Assembly: GCF_018408855.1 (NCBI RefSeq)
Contig: NZ_AP024325.1
Location: 558,001-622,000, forward strand
Source: Caballeronia sp. NK8
GTDB lineage: Bacteria > Pseudomonadota > Gammaproteobacteria > Burkholderiales > Burkholderiaceae
DNA length: 64,000 nucleotides
Direction of reading: 5' to 3'
The translations under genes and the position numbers were made by a program. Shown here piece by piece: positions 33,097-42,089 of the stretch. The notes beneath the pieces were generated by a model. It was not told where the DNA came from. It saw only the letters and a program-made list of their open reading frames with translations, and searched no databases. Each line of letters opens with the position of its first letter. Within the stretch, counting starts at the first letter, position 1.

Positions 33097-34095
33097 ATGT
33101 TTGCGCCTGGAAAGATCGCGCGATTCGCGCGCGGTGCCTGTCTCATGTCTCTCGCGGCTGCGCTGACGTGCAGTATCGGCGCGCGCGCCGCGCCGCTCAC
33201 CGTCACGCACTGGGGCGACGGCATGTACGGCGTGCCGTTCGCGGTCGCGATGGAAAAGGGCTTCTTCAAGGAAGAAGGCGTCGACGTGACCGGCTTCATC
33301 ACATCCGAAGGCGGCGGCACCACCGTGCGCAATGCGATGGCGTCCGAGATTCCCTATGGCGAAGTCGCGCTGCCCGCGGCGATCTCGGCGGTGAAGCAGG
33401 GCGTCGATCTGACCATCGTGCATGGCGGCGTCCAGAGCCTCGCCGATCTCGTCTGGGTCGAGCAGAAGAACGGCACGATCACCAACATCCAGCAGATGAA
33501 AGGCAAGACCATCGGCTATAGCAGCCCGAAGTCGACGACCGATACGGTCGTCACCATCGCGCTCGATCGTGCTGGACTGACGGGGCAAGTGCAGCGCAAG
33601 CCCGTCGGCAGTTCGAGCGGCATGCTGACTTCGCTGCAGCAAGGCGCGGCCGATGTGGCCTATATGACGGAACCGTCATATAGCGCGAAGAAGGATCAGT
33701 TGCGCATCGCGTTTCGATCGACGGATATCGTGCCCAATGAAACGCAAACGGTCGGCATCGTGCGAACCGATTATCTGAAGGCGCATCCCGAGGTAATCAA
33801 AGGGATCATCAAGGCCCGACGCAAGGCCGTGCAGTACATGACCGCGCATCGCGACGAGGCCGGGCAGATTCTCGCGAAGCAGTACAAGATGGACCCGGCG
33901 GTAGCGGCCTCCGCGCTCAACAACGTGCTGGACTCCGACCCGAAGTACTGGAGCGAAGGCAGCTTCGACCGCAAGAGTATGGACGAAGTGCTCAAGGGCC
34001 TGATTCTCGTGAAGGCGATTCCCGAAGGCCCGTTCGACTGGTCGAAGATCGTCGACGAATCGCTGCTTCCCGCCGATCTGCAAACGAAGAAGTGA
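33097..34095 (+). CDS. NitT/TauT-family ABC transporter substrate-binding protein
   Basis: The 332-residue protein has a signal peptide ending near residue 31 (ARA) and then the NMT1/THI5-like binding fold: LTVTHWGDGMYGVPFAVAMEKGFFKEEGVDV, followed by GGGTTVRNAMASEIPYGEVAL. Members bind nitrate, taurine, pyrimidine precursors or aromatic and dicarboxylic acids. ATG at 33097 follows GGAG with 9-bp spacing; an earlier ATG at 33079 is worse placed. Its operon continues with one ATPase and two permeases. The downstream hydro-lyase genes suggest that the ligand is an organic acid. Confidence 0.9.
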   Translation: MFAPGKIARFARGACLMSLAAALTCSIGARAAPLTVTHWGDGMYGVPFAVAMEKGFFKEEGVDVTGFITSEGGGTTVRNAMASEIPYGEVALPAAISAVKQGVDLTIVHGGVQSLADLVWVEQKNGTITNIQQMKGKTIGYSSPKSTTDTVVTIALDRAGLTGQVQRKPVGSSSGMLTSLQQGAADVAYMTEPSYSAKKDQLRIAFRSTDIVPNETQTVGIVRTDYLKAHPEVIKGIIKARRKAVQYMTAHRDEAGQILAKQYKMDPAVAASALNNVLDSDPKYWSEGSFDRKSMDEVLKGLILVKAIPEGPFDWSKIVDESLLPADLQTKK

Positions 34096-34102
34096 GGCTG
34101 CG

Positions 34103-34963
34103 ATGAGCGTGTTGTCACGTCGCACGAAGATATCGGTCGTATCGCGCGATCCCGCTTCACAGGACGCCGGGCGCGTTCAGGCGCGTCTCACCGATGTCAC
34201 GCGCATCTATCCCGGCGCTGCGGGCAAGCCGCCGTTTCACGCGCTCGGTCCCGTGAGCCTCGAATTGCGCGCGGGCGAGTTCTTTTCGGTCGTCGGGCCA
34301 TCGGGTTGCGGCAAATCGACCTTGCTCGATGTGCTCGCCGGCCTGAATGCCGCGAGCGGCGGCACGGTCGAGTTCGAAGACAAGCCCGTGGCGCGTGAAG
34401 TGCCCGACGGCGTCGCGGTCGTGTTTCAGGAAGACGCGAGCTTTCCATGGCTCAACGTATTCGACAACGCAGCGTTTGCCGCGCGCCGCGCGGGCGTGGC
34501 GGAGAACGAAGTGCGCGAGCGTGTCGATCATGCGTTGTCGTTCATGGGCCTGAAATCGTTCGCGCGCGCGTATCCGGCGCAGTTGTCGGGCGGCATGCGC
34601 CAGCGCGTCTGCATCGCGCGCGCGATGTGCGTGCGTCCGCGCCTGATGCTGCTCGACGAACCGTTCGGCGCGCTCGATCAGCAAACGCGTCTCTTGATGG
34701 GCGACGAAATGCTGAAGCTGTGGCGCGATACGGGCGCGACCGTCATGCTCATCACGCATTCGATCGATGAAGCGGTGCTGCTGTCGGATCGCATCGGCGT
34801 GATGTCGGCGTGTCCGGGCCGCTTCATCGCGACCATCGAAACAGGCTGGACGCGCCTGCGCGACAGCAAGATCGCACTCGATCCGCGCTTCGGCGAACTC
34901 ACCGCGCAAGTGTGGGGCCTGTTGCGCGACGAAGCATTGAAAGCGCTCGGGAGCAAGCCGTGA
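34103..34963 (+). CDS. NitT/TauT-family ABC transporter ATP-binding protein
   Basis: The 286-residue ATPase has Walker A GPSGCGKST, Q-loop VVFQEDASFPWLNVFDN, signature LSGGMRQR, Walker B LMLLDEPFGALD and the H-loop LITHSIDEA. It has the length of SsuB/TauB-type subunits. It lies 7 bp after the binding-protein gene, and its stop overlaps the GTG start of the first permease as GTGA. It energises import by the two following permeases. No regulatory C-terminal domain is present. Confidence 0.93.
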   Translation: MSVLSRRTKISVVSRDPASQDAGRVQARLTDVTRIYPGAAGKPPFHALGPVSLELRAGEFFSVVGPSGCGKSTLLDVLAGLNAASGGTVEFEDKPVAREVPDGVAVVFQEDASFPWLNVFDNAAFAARRAGVAENEVRERVDHALSFMGLKSFARAYPAQLSGGMRQRVCIARAMCVRPRLMLLDEPFGALDQQTRLLMGDEMLKLWRDTGATVMLITHSIDEAVLLSDRIGVMSACPGRFIATIETGWTRLRDSKIALDPRFGELTAQVWGLLRDEALKALGSKP

Positions 34964-35718
34964 ACGTGGCCGCGCGCTGGCGTATCGGGCTCGTCGTCAC
35001 GTTCATCGCGCTGCTGGAGATCGCGACGCGTCTCGCGTGGATCAATCCCGTCTCGTTCATTCCGCCTTCGCGCATGGCGGTCAGTGCGTGGGACATCATC
35101 ACGTCAGGGCAATACACCATCGATATCGTGCAGACGCTCGGCAGCGCGCTGGCGGCCGTGGCGCTGGCCGTGGTCGTCGGCTTCTTCGGCGGCGTGCTGC
35201 TCTTCCGTTTGCCGCGTCTGCGCCGGGTCCTCGATCCCTTGCTGCTCTCGTATTACGCGGTGCCGGTGTTCGTGCTGTATCCGATTCTCATCGTGATCTT
35301 CGGGCTGAATCGCTGGCCGCTCGTCGGCATCGGCTTTCTGTTCGCCGTCGTGGCGATGGCGGTGAACACGCTCAACGGGCTGGAGCGCGTGCCGCGTGTG
35401 CTCTTGCGCACCGCGCGCGTATGCCGCCTGAGCACGCTCGATGAAATTCGTCTGATCACGTTTCCTTCGAGCCTGCCGTTCGTGTTCACCGGAATCAAGC
35501 TGACGGTGGTGTACGCGTTCATCGCGGTCGTCGCGGGCGAGTTCGTATTGTCGGGCTCCGGCTTCGGCTATCAGATCGCATTCGCCTACAACGCATTCGA
35601 CAATCCGACGATGTACGGCCTCATGCTCCTGATGCTGGTCTTCGTCACGACGATCAACGGCTTGCTGCGCCAGGCTGAAAAGCGCCTGTACCGGCGCATC
35701 AGAAGGGAGGCGGCATGA
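34960..35718 (+). CDS. NitT/TauT-family ABC transporter permease
   Basis: The 252-residue protein has about six membrane spans and the EAA-type cytoplasmic loop (LRTARVCRLSTLDEIRLITFPSSLPFVFTGIK) that binds the ATPase. GTG at 34960 was chosen because it overlaps the ATPase stop as GTGA and no closer ATG exists; the upstream in-frame sequence reads as ATPase in another frame. It overlaps the second permease as ATGA at its own end. The two permeases are paralogous and probably form a heterodimeric channel. Confidence 0.9.
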   Translation: MNVAARWRIGLVVTFIALLEIATRLAWINPVSFIPPSRMAVSAWDIITSGQYTIDIVQTLGSALAAVALAVVVGFFGGVLLFRLPRLRRVLDPLLLSYYAVPVFVLYPILIVIFGLNRWPLVGIGFLFAVVAMAVNTLNGLERVPRVLLRTARVCRLSTLDEIRLITFPSSLPFVFTGIKLTVVYAFIAVVAGEFVLSGSGFGYQIAFAYNAFDNPTMYGLMLLMLVFVTTINGLLRQAEKRLYRRIRREAA

Positions 35719-36491
35719 GTACCGTCGTCATCACGCACGGCACGAGAACGCGACACGCGCAGCGCTGGACCGATGCGCTCGTGCTGGTCGTCGTGCTCGT
35801 CGCGCTGTGGCAGATTCTGAGCGAAGCGCTCGGCCCGGATGTGCTGACCACGCCCGCGCATACCGTGCAGCGCGCGATGCATATCGTCAGTGATGCTGAT
35901 TTTCCTGCGAGCCTGTACGTGACCTCGCTCGCGTTCGCCTCGGCGTTCGCGATATCGGCGATCGCGGGCGTCTGCCTCGGCCTGCTGCTCGGCGCGCGCC
36001 GCATGGCCGGCGACGTCATGGAGCCGCTGATGATGGGCTTCTATTCGATCCCGAAGGTCACGCTCTATCCGGTCGTGCTGCTTGCATGCGGTCTCGGGCT
36101 GTGGGCCAAGATCGTCTTCGGCGTGATGCACGGCATCGTGCCGATCACGCTCTTCACGATGAATGCGGTGCGCAACATGCCGCCGATCTACGCGCGCGCG
36201 GCGAAGACGTATCGCATGAGTCCAGGCGATTTCGCGCGCCATGTGCTTTTTCCGGCATGCGTGCCGGAAGTGGTGTCGGGCCTGCGTATCGGCTTCTCGC
36301 TGACGCTGCTCGGCACGCTGATCGGCGAAATGTTCGCATCGCAGAGCGGCATCGGAAGAATGCTGATGATCGCGATGAACCGCAACGAAACCAGCACGAT
36401 TATGGCGCTCGCGCTGATGCTCTTCGTGTTCGCCACGCTAGTCAATATGCTGTTCCTTGCCTGGCAACGTCATCTCACGCATAGCGACTGA
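35715..36491 (+). CDS. NitT/TauT-family ABC transporter permease
   Basis: The 258-residue permease has six predicted spans and the family EAA loop (RAAKTYRMSPGDFARHVLFPACVPEVVSGLRIGFS). It starts by ATGA overlap with the other permease, so the two are translated together. Two separate permease genes make this importer slightly different from the single-permease SsuC/TauC arrangement. It ends 2 bp before the aconitase-family large subunit, which ties transport to the downstream enzymes. Confidence 0.91.
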   Translation: MSTVVITHGTRTRHAQRWTDALVLVVVLVALWQILSEALGPDVLTTPAHTVQRAMHIVSDADFPASLYVTSLAFASAFAISAIAGVCLGLLLGARRMAGDVMEPLMMGFYSIPKVTLYPVVLLACGLGLWAKIVFGVMHGIVPITLFTMNAVRNMPPIYARAAKTYRMSPGDFARHVLFPACVPEVVSGLRIGFSLTLLGTLIGEMFASQSGIGRMLMIAMNRNETSTIMALALMLFVFATLVNMLFLAWQRHLTHSD

Positions 36492-36493
36492 TC

Positions 36494-37900
36494 ATGAAAA
36501 CGCTCTTCGACAAGCTGTGGGACAGCCACGCGATCGCGCATCTCGCAGGCGGCATCGATCTGCTGCAAGTGGATCGCCATCTGATGCACGAACTGACGGG
36601 CGTGGAAGCCGTGCGCGTGCTGGAGCGGCGCAACCTGAGCGTGGACAGCCCCGCGCTCACCTTCGCGACGCTCGATCACGTCATCTCGACGAAGCCGGGC
36701 CGCCACGCAGGCGATGCCGACTGGGCCACCGACATGGTCGTTGCGATGCGCGATCAGATGGCGCATCACGCAATTCCCATCTTCGATATCGGCAACGATG
36801 GACAGCAAGGCATCGTGCATGTGATCGGACCGGAGCTCGGGCTCTCGCTGCCGGGCACGTCGATCGTCTGCGCGGACAGTCACACCTGCACGCACGGCGC
36901 GATGGGCGCGCTCGCATTCGGCATCGGTTCGACGGAAGTGGTGCATGTGCTCGCAACGCAAACCATTCGCCAGAAGCGGCCGAAGACGATGCGCGTGCGC
37001 TTCGATGGGCGCGTGCGCGAAGGCGTGAGCGCCAAGGACATGATTCTGTACGTGATCGGCCAGATCGGCGCGGCGGGCGGAACGGGGCATGCCGTCGAAT
37101 ATGCGGGCGAAGCGATCGAAGCCTTGTCGATGGAAGCGCGTCTCACGTTGTGCAACCTGAGCATCGAGCTGGGCGCGAAGTTCGGGCTCGTCGCGCCCGA
37201 CGCAACGACGTTCGCCTATTTGCGCGATAAGCCATACGCGCCGCAAGGCACGCAGTTCGATGCCGCACTCGCAGACTGGAAAGCGCTCGCAACAGATGAA
37301 GGCGTGCACTTTGACCGCGAGGTGACCATCGATGCCTCGGCGATTCGCGTGCAGGTGACGTGGGGCACGAGCCCCGAACATGTGATCGCACTGGACGACG
37401 CGGTTCCCGATCCGGCGACGCTCACCGACGAATCGCGTCGCCAGGCGGCGCAGAACGCGATCGATTACATGGGCGTGCGCGCGGGACAGCATCTCGATGA
37501 GCTTGCGGTGGACCGCGTGTTCATCGGCTCGTGCACGAATAGCCGCATCGAGGACTTGCGCGCGGCGGCGCGCGTCGTCGAAGGTCAGCATGTCGCGCGT
37601 CATGTGAAGGCCTGGGTCGTGCCGGGTTCGCTCACGATCGCGCGCCAGGCCCATGATGAAGGGCTCGACGATATCTTCCGCGCGGCAGGTTTCGAATGGC
37701 GCGAGCCGGGGTGCTCGATGTGCGTCGGCGCGAATGGCGATATCGTCGGGCGAGGCGAGCGTTGCGTGTCGACGTCGAATCGCAATTTCATCGGCAGACA
37801 AGGGCCGGGCGCGCGCACGCATCTCGCGAGTCCCGCCGTTGCCGCCGCCAGCGCGCTTGCGGGGCACATCGCCGCGCCGCAGGCAGGAGCATCGCGATGA
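36494..37900 (+). CDS. Aconitase-family hydro-lyase large subunit (LeuC/DmdA-like)
   Basis: The 468-residue protein has the LeuC layout, with [4Fe-4S]-ligating cysteines C347 (FIGSCTNSR), C407 and C410 (PGCSMCVGAN), the same positions as in classical LeuC. Active-site regions such as VCADSHTCTHGAMGALAFG are intact. LeuCD isomerises 2- to 3-isopropylmalate; close relatives hydrate dimethylmaleate (DmdAB) or isomerise homocitrate or citramalate. It is in an ABC-importer/lyase operon rather than a leuCDB locus, so a degradative role is more likely than leucine synthesis. Its stop overlaps the small-subunit start as ATGA. Confidence 0.9.
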   Translation: MKTLFDKLWDSHAIAHLAGGIDLLQVDRHLMHELTGVEAVRVLERRNLSVDSPALTFATLDHVISTKPGRHAGDADWATDMVVAMRDQMAHHAIPIFDIGNDGQQGIVHVIGPELGLSLPGTSIVCADSHTCTHGAMGALAFGIGSTEVVHVLATQTIRQKRPKTMRVRFDGRVREGVSAKDMILYVIGQIGAAGGTGHAVEYAGEAIEALSMEARLTLCNLSIELGAKFGLVAPDATTFAYLRDKPYAPQGTQFDAALADWKALATDEGVHFDREVTIDASAIRVQVTWGTSPEHVIALDDAVPDPATLTDESRRQAAQNAIDYMGVRAGQHLDELAVDRVFIGSCTNSRIEDLRAAARVVEGQHVARHVKAWVVPGSLTIARQAHDEGLDDIFRAAGFEWREPGCSMCVGANGDIVGRGERCVSTSNRNFIGRQGPGARTHLASPAVAAASALAGHIAAPQAGASR

Positions 37901-38514
37901 AAGCTGTCACGACGATCACGGGCCCGGCCGCGCCGCTCTTGCGCGACAACGTCGATACGGACCTCATCATTCGTATCGAACGCATTTCGCAACTGAAGCG
38001 CGGCCAGCTCGGGCCTTATCTGCTTGAGACCTTGCGCTATCGCGGCGATGGACCGGCAAGCGGCCCGCGCGAAGACTTCGTGCTGAATCAGCCTGCGTTC
38101 GTCGACGCATGCACGATCCTCGGCGGCAAGAATTTCGGCTGCGGCAGTTCGCGCGAGATGGCGGTATGGGCGCTCGAGGAAGCGGGCATTCGCTGCGTAA
38201 TCGCGCCATCGTTCGGCGATATCTTCTACAACAACTGCCTGCAGAACGGCTTGCTTCCGGTGCAACTCGATGCAATCGCGATCGAGCGCATCGCCGCTGC
38301 ATCACGCGGTGGCGCACATGTCGATGTCGATCTGCGCGCGCTCGAGATACGCGCGCCCGGACTGGACGCGATTCGCTTCGAATTCGACGAAGCGCAACGC
38401 GAGGCGTTGCTGGAGGGACTCGACGAAATCGACCAGACACGACGCTTCGCAGAGCAGATCAATCGTTTTCGCGCCGACGACCGCAAGGCGCGCGGCTGGG
38501 CTTACCTTGCCTGA
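37897..38514 (+). CDS. Aconitase-family hydro-lyase small subunit (LeuD/DmdB-like)
   Basis: The 205-residue protein has the swivelling-domain signature: NVDTDLIIRIERISQLKRG near the N-terminus, GKNFGCGSSREMAVWAL and PSFGDIFYNNCLQNGLLP. In biosynthetic LeuD the motif usually reads SREHAPWAL; here it reads SREMAVWAL, one hint of a different substrate. It starts at the ATGA overlap with the large subunit and together they should form one enzyme. The lyase gene follows 16 bp downstream. Confidence 0.9.
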   Translation: MKAVTTITGPAAPLLRDNVDTDLIIRIERISQLKRGQLGPYLLETLRYRGDGPASGPREDFVLNQPAFVDACTILGGKNFGCGSSREMAVWALEEAGIRCVIAPSFGDIFYNNCLQNGLLPVQLDAIAIERIAAASRGGAHVDVDLRALEIRAPGLDAIRFEFDEAQREALLEGLDEIDQTRRFAEQINRFRADDRKARGWAYLA

Positions 38515-38530
38515 CTTCCGGAGACTCATC

Positions 38531-39400
38531 TTGACCCGTTCCGCACGCTTTCGCGAGTTGTTCAAGGAAGGCCCCTTCGTCTGCATGGGCGCGCACGACG
38601 CCATTACCGCGATGCTCGCGGAGCAGGCCGGTGCGAAGTCCATCTATGTGTCGGGCTTCGTCGCGTCGGGTGTCGTCGCGGGGCAGCCCGATGTCGGCGT
38701 GCTGTCGCAGACGGAAATGTTCGAGCACATCCGGCGCATCTGCCGCGTGACATCGGTGCCGATCTTCGCGGATGCCGATACGGGCTATGGCGGCATCCTC
38801 GACGTCCAGCGCACGATGCGTCTCTGGGAAGAGGCGGGCGCGTCCGTGCTGCATCTGGAAGATCAGGCGCTGCCTAAAAAATGCGGCCACTATGCGGGCA
38901 AGCAACTCGTATCGAAGGAAGAGATGGTGCTGAAACTACGCGCGATGATCGACGCGCGCCGCGATCCGGATTTCTTCATCGTGGCGCGCACCGATGCGAT
39001 CGCGGTGACGGGTATCGACGATGCCATCGCGCGGCTCGAAGCGTATGCGCAGGCGGGCGCGGACGGGCTCTATGCCGATGCGCCCGAAAGCCTCGAACAC
39101 ATGCGCGAGCTGACGCGGCGCCTCAAGCCGCTCGGCAAGCCGATTCTTTTCAATCAGGCGCGCACGGGCAAGAGTCCGTATGTGTCGATGAAAGACGCCT
39201 ATGAAATCGGCTTCGATTACACCTTGAGTCCCATCGAGCCGATGCTCGCGATGCACAAGGCGGTAAAGGACATGCTCGCCGTGTTCATGCGCGAAGGCTC
39301 GACGGATGCCATCGCCGATCGTCTGACGCCGTTCGATGAATATAACCGCTTCGTCGGACTCGACAAGGCGGTCGATGTCGAAAAGCGTTTCGCGAAATAG
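38531..39400 (+). CDS. Isocitrate lyase/PEP mutase superfamily lyase (2,3-dimethylmalate- or methylisocitrate-lyase-like)
   Basis: The 289-residue protein has the Mg-binding DADTGYGG and the catalytic loop KKCGH with C118, the acid/base cysteine of true lyases; PEP mutases and oxaloacetate decarboxylases differ here. It should carry out retro-aldol cleavage of a 2-hydroxy-dicarboxylate or tricarboxylate to pyruvate or glyoxylate plus a second acid. TTG at 38531 is the chosen start: CCGGAG lies 8 bp upstream and the family N-terminus begins there. With the preceding LeuCD-like hydro-lyase it makes a two-step module like that of nicotinate fermentation (DmdAB then Dml). Confidence 0.85.
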   Translation: MTRSARFRELFKEGPFVCMGAHDAITAMLAEQAGAKSIYVSGFVASGVVAGQPDVGVLSQTEMFEHIRRICRVTSVPIFADADTGYGGILDVQRTMRLWEEAGASVLHLEDQALPKKCGHYAGKQLVSKEEMVLKLRAMIDARRDPDFFIVARTDAIAVTGIDDAIARLEAYAQAGADGLYADAPESLEHMRELTRRLKPLGKPILFNQARTGKSPYVSMKDAYEIGFDYTLSPIEPMLAMHKAVKDMLAVFMREGSTDAIADRLTPFDEYNRFVGLDKAVDVEKRFAK

Positions 39401-39404
39401 CCAT

Positions 39405-41162
39405 TCACTTGCGCGGCGTCACGCCGCGCTTCTCCGTCGCGCGCAGAAAATCGAAATCAACGCCCTTGTCCGCCTGCGTCACGGTGTCGTAAAACAGCTT
39501 GCGATAACCGCGCTCCGCGCTCGGCGGCGTGACGGGCGAAGCGTGCGCGCGCGCGGCGAGTTCTTCATCGCTGATGAGCAGACTGATCTCGCGCTTCGAC
39601 ACGCTCAGACGGATACGGTCGCCGCTTCGAACGTGCGCGAGCGGCCCGCCCACCGCCGATTCCGGCGTCACGTGCAGGACGATCGTGCCGAACGCGGTGC
39701 CGCTCATGCGTCCGTCGGAAATGCGTACGATATCCTTCACGCCCGCGATCGCGAGCTTGCGCGGAATCGGGATATAGCCCGCTTCGGGCATGCCGGGTGC
39801 ACCCTTCGGGCCGATGTTCTTCAGCACGAGAATATCGTCGGGCGTGACGTCGAGATCGTCGGCGTCGATGCGTGCTGCGAGATCCGCGCCGTTCTCGAAC
39901 ACGACCGCGCGGCCTTCGTGTTCCATCAGCTTCGCATTCGCCGCCGATTGCTTGATGATTGCGCCACCTGGGGCGAGATTGCCTTCGAGCACTGCGATGC
40001 CGCCTTGCGGATAGATCGGCTGGTCGAACGCACGCACGACGTCCTGCTCGAATGCCGGACCCGCGGCTTCGATCTCTTCGCCGAGCGTGCGGCCCGTGAC
40101 GGTCAGCGCATCGAGGTTCAGAAGCGGCTTCAGTTCGCGCAGCAGCGTCGCCATGCCGCCGGCCTTGTGGAAGTCCTCCATGTAATGCGAGCCTGACGGC
40201 TTCAGATCGACGAGCACGGGCGTCTCGCGTCCCATGCGATCGAGCGCCTTCAGATCGACGTCGTAGCCCATGCGCCCGGCGATCGCGGTGAGATGCACGA
40301 TGCCGTTCGTCGAGCCGCCGATTGCGAGCAGTACGCGCATCGCGTTTTCGAATGCTTCGGCGGTGAGGATCCTGTCGATGGTGAGGTTATCGTGCGCCAT
40401 CTGCACGGCCTGCGTGCCGGTCAGTTCCGCAATCCGCATGCGGTCCGACGTCACCGCCGGCGGCGATGCGCCACCCGGCACGGTCATGCCGAGCGCTTCC
40501 GCAATGCATGCCATCGTGCTTGCCGTGCCCATCACGGAGCAGGTGCCCACGCTCGCGACGAGCCGATCGTTCACCGCCGCGATCTCCGCTTCGTCGATCT
40601 CCTGCGCGCGAAAACGCCCCCAATAGCGCCGGCAATCGGTGCATGCGCCCACGCGTTCGCCGCGATGCGCGCCCGTGAGCATCGAACCGGTGATGAGCTG
40701 AATCGCGGGAATGCCCGCCGATGCCGCGCCCATCAGTTGCGCGGGCACGGTCTTGTCGCATCCGCCGATCAACACGACTGCATCCATCGGTTGCGCGCGG
40801 ATCATCTCTTCCGTGTCGATCGACATGAGATTGCGCAGATACATGCTCGTCGGTTGCGAGAACGATTCGGCGATGGATATCGTCGGAAAGTCCATCGGCA
40901 AGCCGCCCGCGAGCATCACGCCACGTTTTACTGCTTCGATGAGTTGCGGCGCATTGCCGTGACACGGGTTATACGCGCTGCCCGTATTGACGATGCCGAT
41001 AACCGGGCGATCGAGCGCGCTGTCGGTATAACCCGCGCCTTTGATGAACGCCTTGCGCAGGAACAGCGAAAAGCCGCTGTCTCCGTAGCTCGTCAGCGAT
41101 TTGCGCAGGCCGCCCGGTTGCGCGGGTTCGTCGCCGGGCTTTTTCTTGAATGTGTCGGTCAT
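39405..41162 (-). CDS. IlvD/EDD-family dehydratase, probable sugar-acid (aldonate) dehydratase
   Basis: The 585-residue protein has the IlvD/EDD fold with the Fe-S cysteines C67 (NPCHGN), C135 (GGCDKT) and C208 (GTCSVMGTAST), and the C-terminal active-site region KLAIAGVKDIVRISDGRMSGTAFG. GACTDCRRYWGRFRAQEID is typical of the branch that dehydrates arabinonate, xylonate and similar acids, rather than dihydroxyisovalerate. It would yield 2-keto-3-deoxy acids. Convergent with the lyase gene (stops 4 bp apart), it belongs to a different transcription unit and may be functionally separate. Confidence 0.88.
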   Translation of the reverse strand: MTDTFKKKPGDEPAQPGGLRKSLTSYGDSGFSLFLRKAFIKGAGYTDSALDRPVIGIVNTGSAYNPCHGNAPQLIEAVKRGVMLAGGLPMDFPTISIAESFSQPTSMYLRNLMSIDTEEMIRAQPMDAVVLIGGCDKTVPAQLMGAASAGIPAIQLITGSMLTGAHRGERVGACTDCRRYWGRFRAQEIDEAEIAAVNDRLVASVGTCSVMGTASTMACIAEALGMTVPGGASPPAVTSDRMRIAELTGTQAVQMAHDNLTIDRILTAEAFENAMRVLLAIGGSTNGIVHLTAIAGRMGYDVDLKALDRMGRETPVLVDLKPSGSHYMEDFHKAGGMATLLRELKPLLNLDALTVTGRTLGEEIEAAGPAFEQDVVRAFDQPIYPQGGIAVLEGNLAPGGAIIKQSAANAKLMEHEGRAVVFENGADLAARIDADDLDVTPDDILVLKNIGPKGAPGMPEAGYIPIPRKLAIAGVKDIVRISDGRMSGTAFGTIVLHVTPESAVGGPLAHVRSGDRIRLSVSKREISLLISDEELAARAHASPVTPPSAERGYRKLFYDTVTQADKGVDFDFLRATEKRGVTPRK

Positions 41163-41242
41163 GGTCGCACTGCCGTTCGATGAGCGTTGAATGCCCTCGA
41201 TTATCGCGGCTTTCCATGATGCCTGCGTCGCCCGACGTCCGA

Positions 41243-42073
41243 TCAATTGTCGATCGTTTCGTGCACGCCTTGCTCGCCGCGCTTCCAGTACGCCGATGCG
41301 CGAATGCGGCGCTTGTCGATGCCGCGTTCCTCGCAGAGCAGCTTGCGCACGGCGCGCATGAGCGTGGCTTCGCCCGCGGCCCACACGTAGCCTTCGCCAT
41401 CGGGCAAAAAGGTTTCGCGCAGCGCGAGCAGAAGCTCGCCGCCCGGATGCTCGCTCTCATTGCGATAGCGCCATTGCGCGTAGAGATCGGCGCGCGTGTC
41501 GAATTCGATGCGTGCGGATGGATCGGCCACTTCGATCAGCGTCGCGACGCGCGTGCCTTCGGGCAACTCTTCGAGACGACGCGCGATGGCGGGCAGCGCG
41601 GTTTCGTCGCCGATCATCAGATGCCAGTCGAATTGCGTCGGTATCACGAAGGAACCACGCGGCCCGCCGATGCCGAGATACTGGCCCGGCGCGGCTTGCG
41701 TGGCCCATGCTGTCGCGGGGCCGGCTTCATGCAGCGCGAATTCGATATCGAGTTCGCGCCTGGCCGTGTCAAACCGGCGCGGCGTGAAATCGCGCGCGAT
41801 CGGACGCGGCTTCGAAGGATCGAACTCGGGACCATTGGAGCCTGCTTGCGGCAGCGCCGGCATCGACTCGCCGGGCTGTGGGAAAAACAGCTTCACGTGA
41901 TCGTCGAACGAGGCGCTGACGAAGTCCGCGAGATCGTCGCCCGTGAAGCTCACGCGCACGAGATGTGGATTGAGCGCCTGCACGCGCGTGACTTGCAGCA
42001 GGCGGAACCTGAGCGCGTGACGCACGCGCGTGACTTCGAGATCGGGCCGGTCTTGCAGAATGGATTCGGTCAT
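41243..42073 (-). CDS. Siderophore-interacting protein (YqjH/ViuB-like NADPH ferric reductase)
   Basis: The 276-residue protein has the SIP fold: an FAD-binding domain with RDFTPRRFD (the flavin-contacting RxYTxR-type motif) and GPRGSFVIP, and a C-terminal NAD(P)H domain ending WKRGEQGVHE. These enzymes reduce ferric siderophores in the cytoplasm and release Fe(II). AGGAG precedes the ATG at 42073. It starts 16 bp after the PadR-family regulator and should be cotranscribed with it. In E. coli, YqjH is controlled by the PadR-like YqjI, a close parallel. Confidence 0.92.
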   Translation of the reverse strand: MTESILQDRPDLEVTRVRHALRFRLLQVTRVQALNPHLVRVSFTGDDLADFVSASFDDHVKLFFPQPGESMPALPQAGSNGPEFDPSKPRPIARDFTPRRFDTARRELDIEFALHEAGPATAWATQAAPGQYLGIGGPRGSFVIPTQFDWHLMIGDETALPAIARRLEELPEGTRVATLIEVADPSARIEFDTRADLYAQWRYRNESEHPGGELLLALRETFLPDGEGYVWAAGEATLMRAVRKLLCEERGIDKRRIRASAYWKRGEQGVHETIDN

Positions 42074-42089
42074 CGTGTGTGGCTCCTTC

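Noticed and set aside
36494..38514. Assignment of the LeuC/LeuD-like pair to leucine biosynthesis
   Set aside because: There is no leuB or leuA nearby, the genes follow an ABC importer, and a lyase gene follows. The LeuD motif SREMAVWAL also departs from SREHAPWAL.
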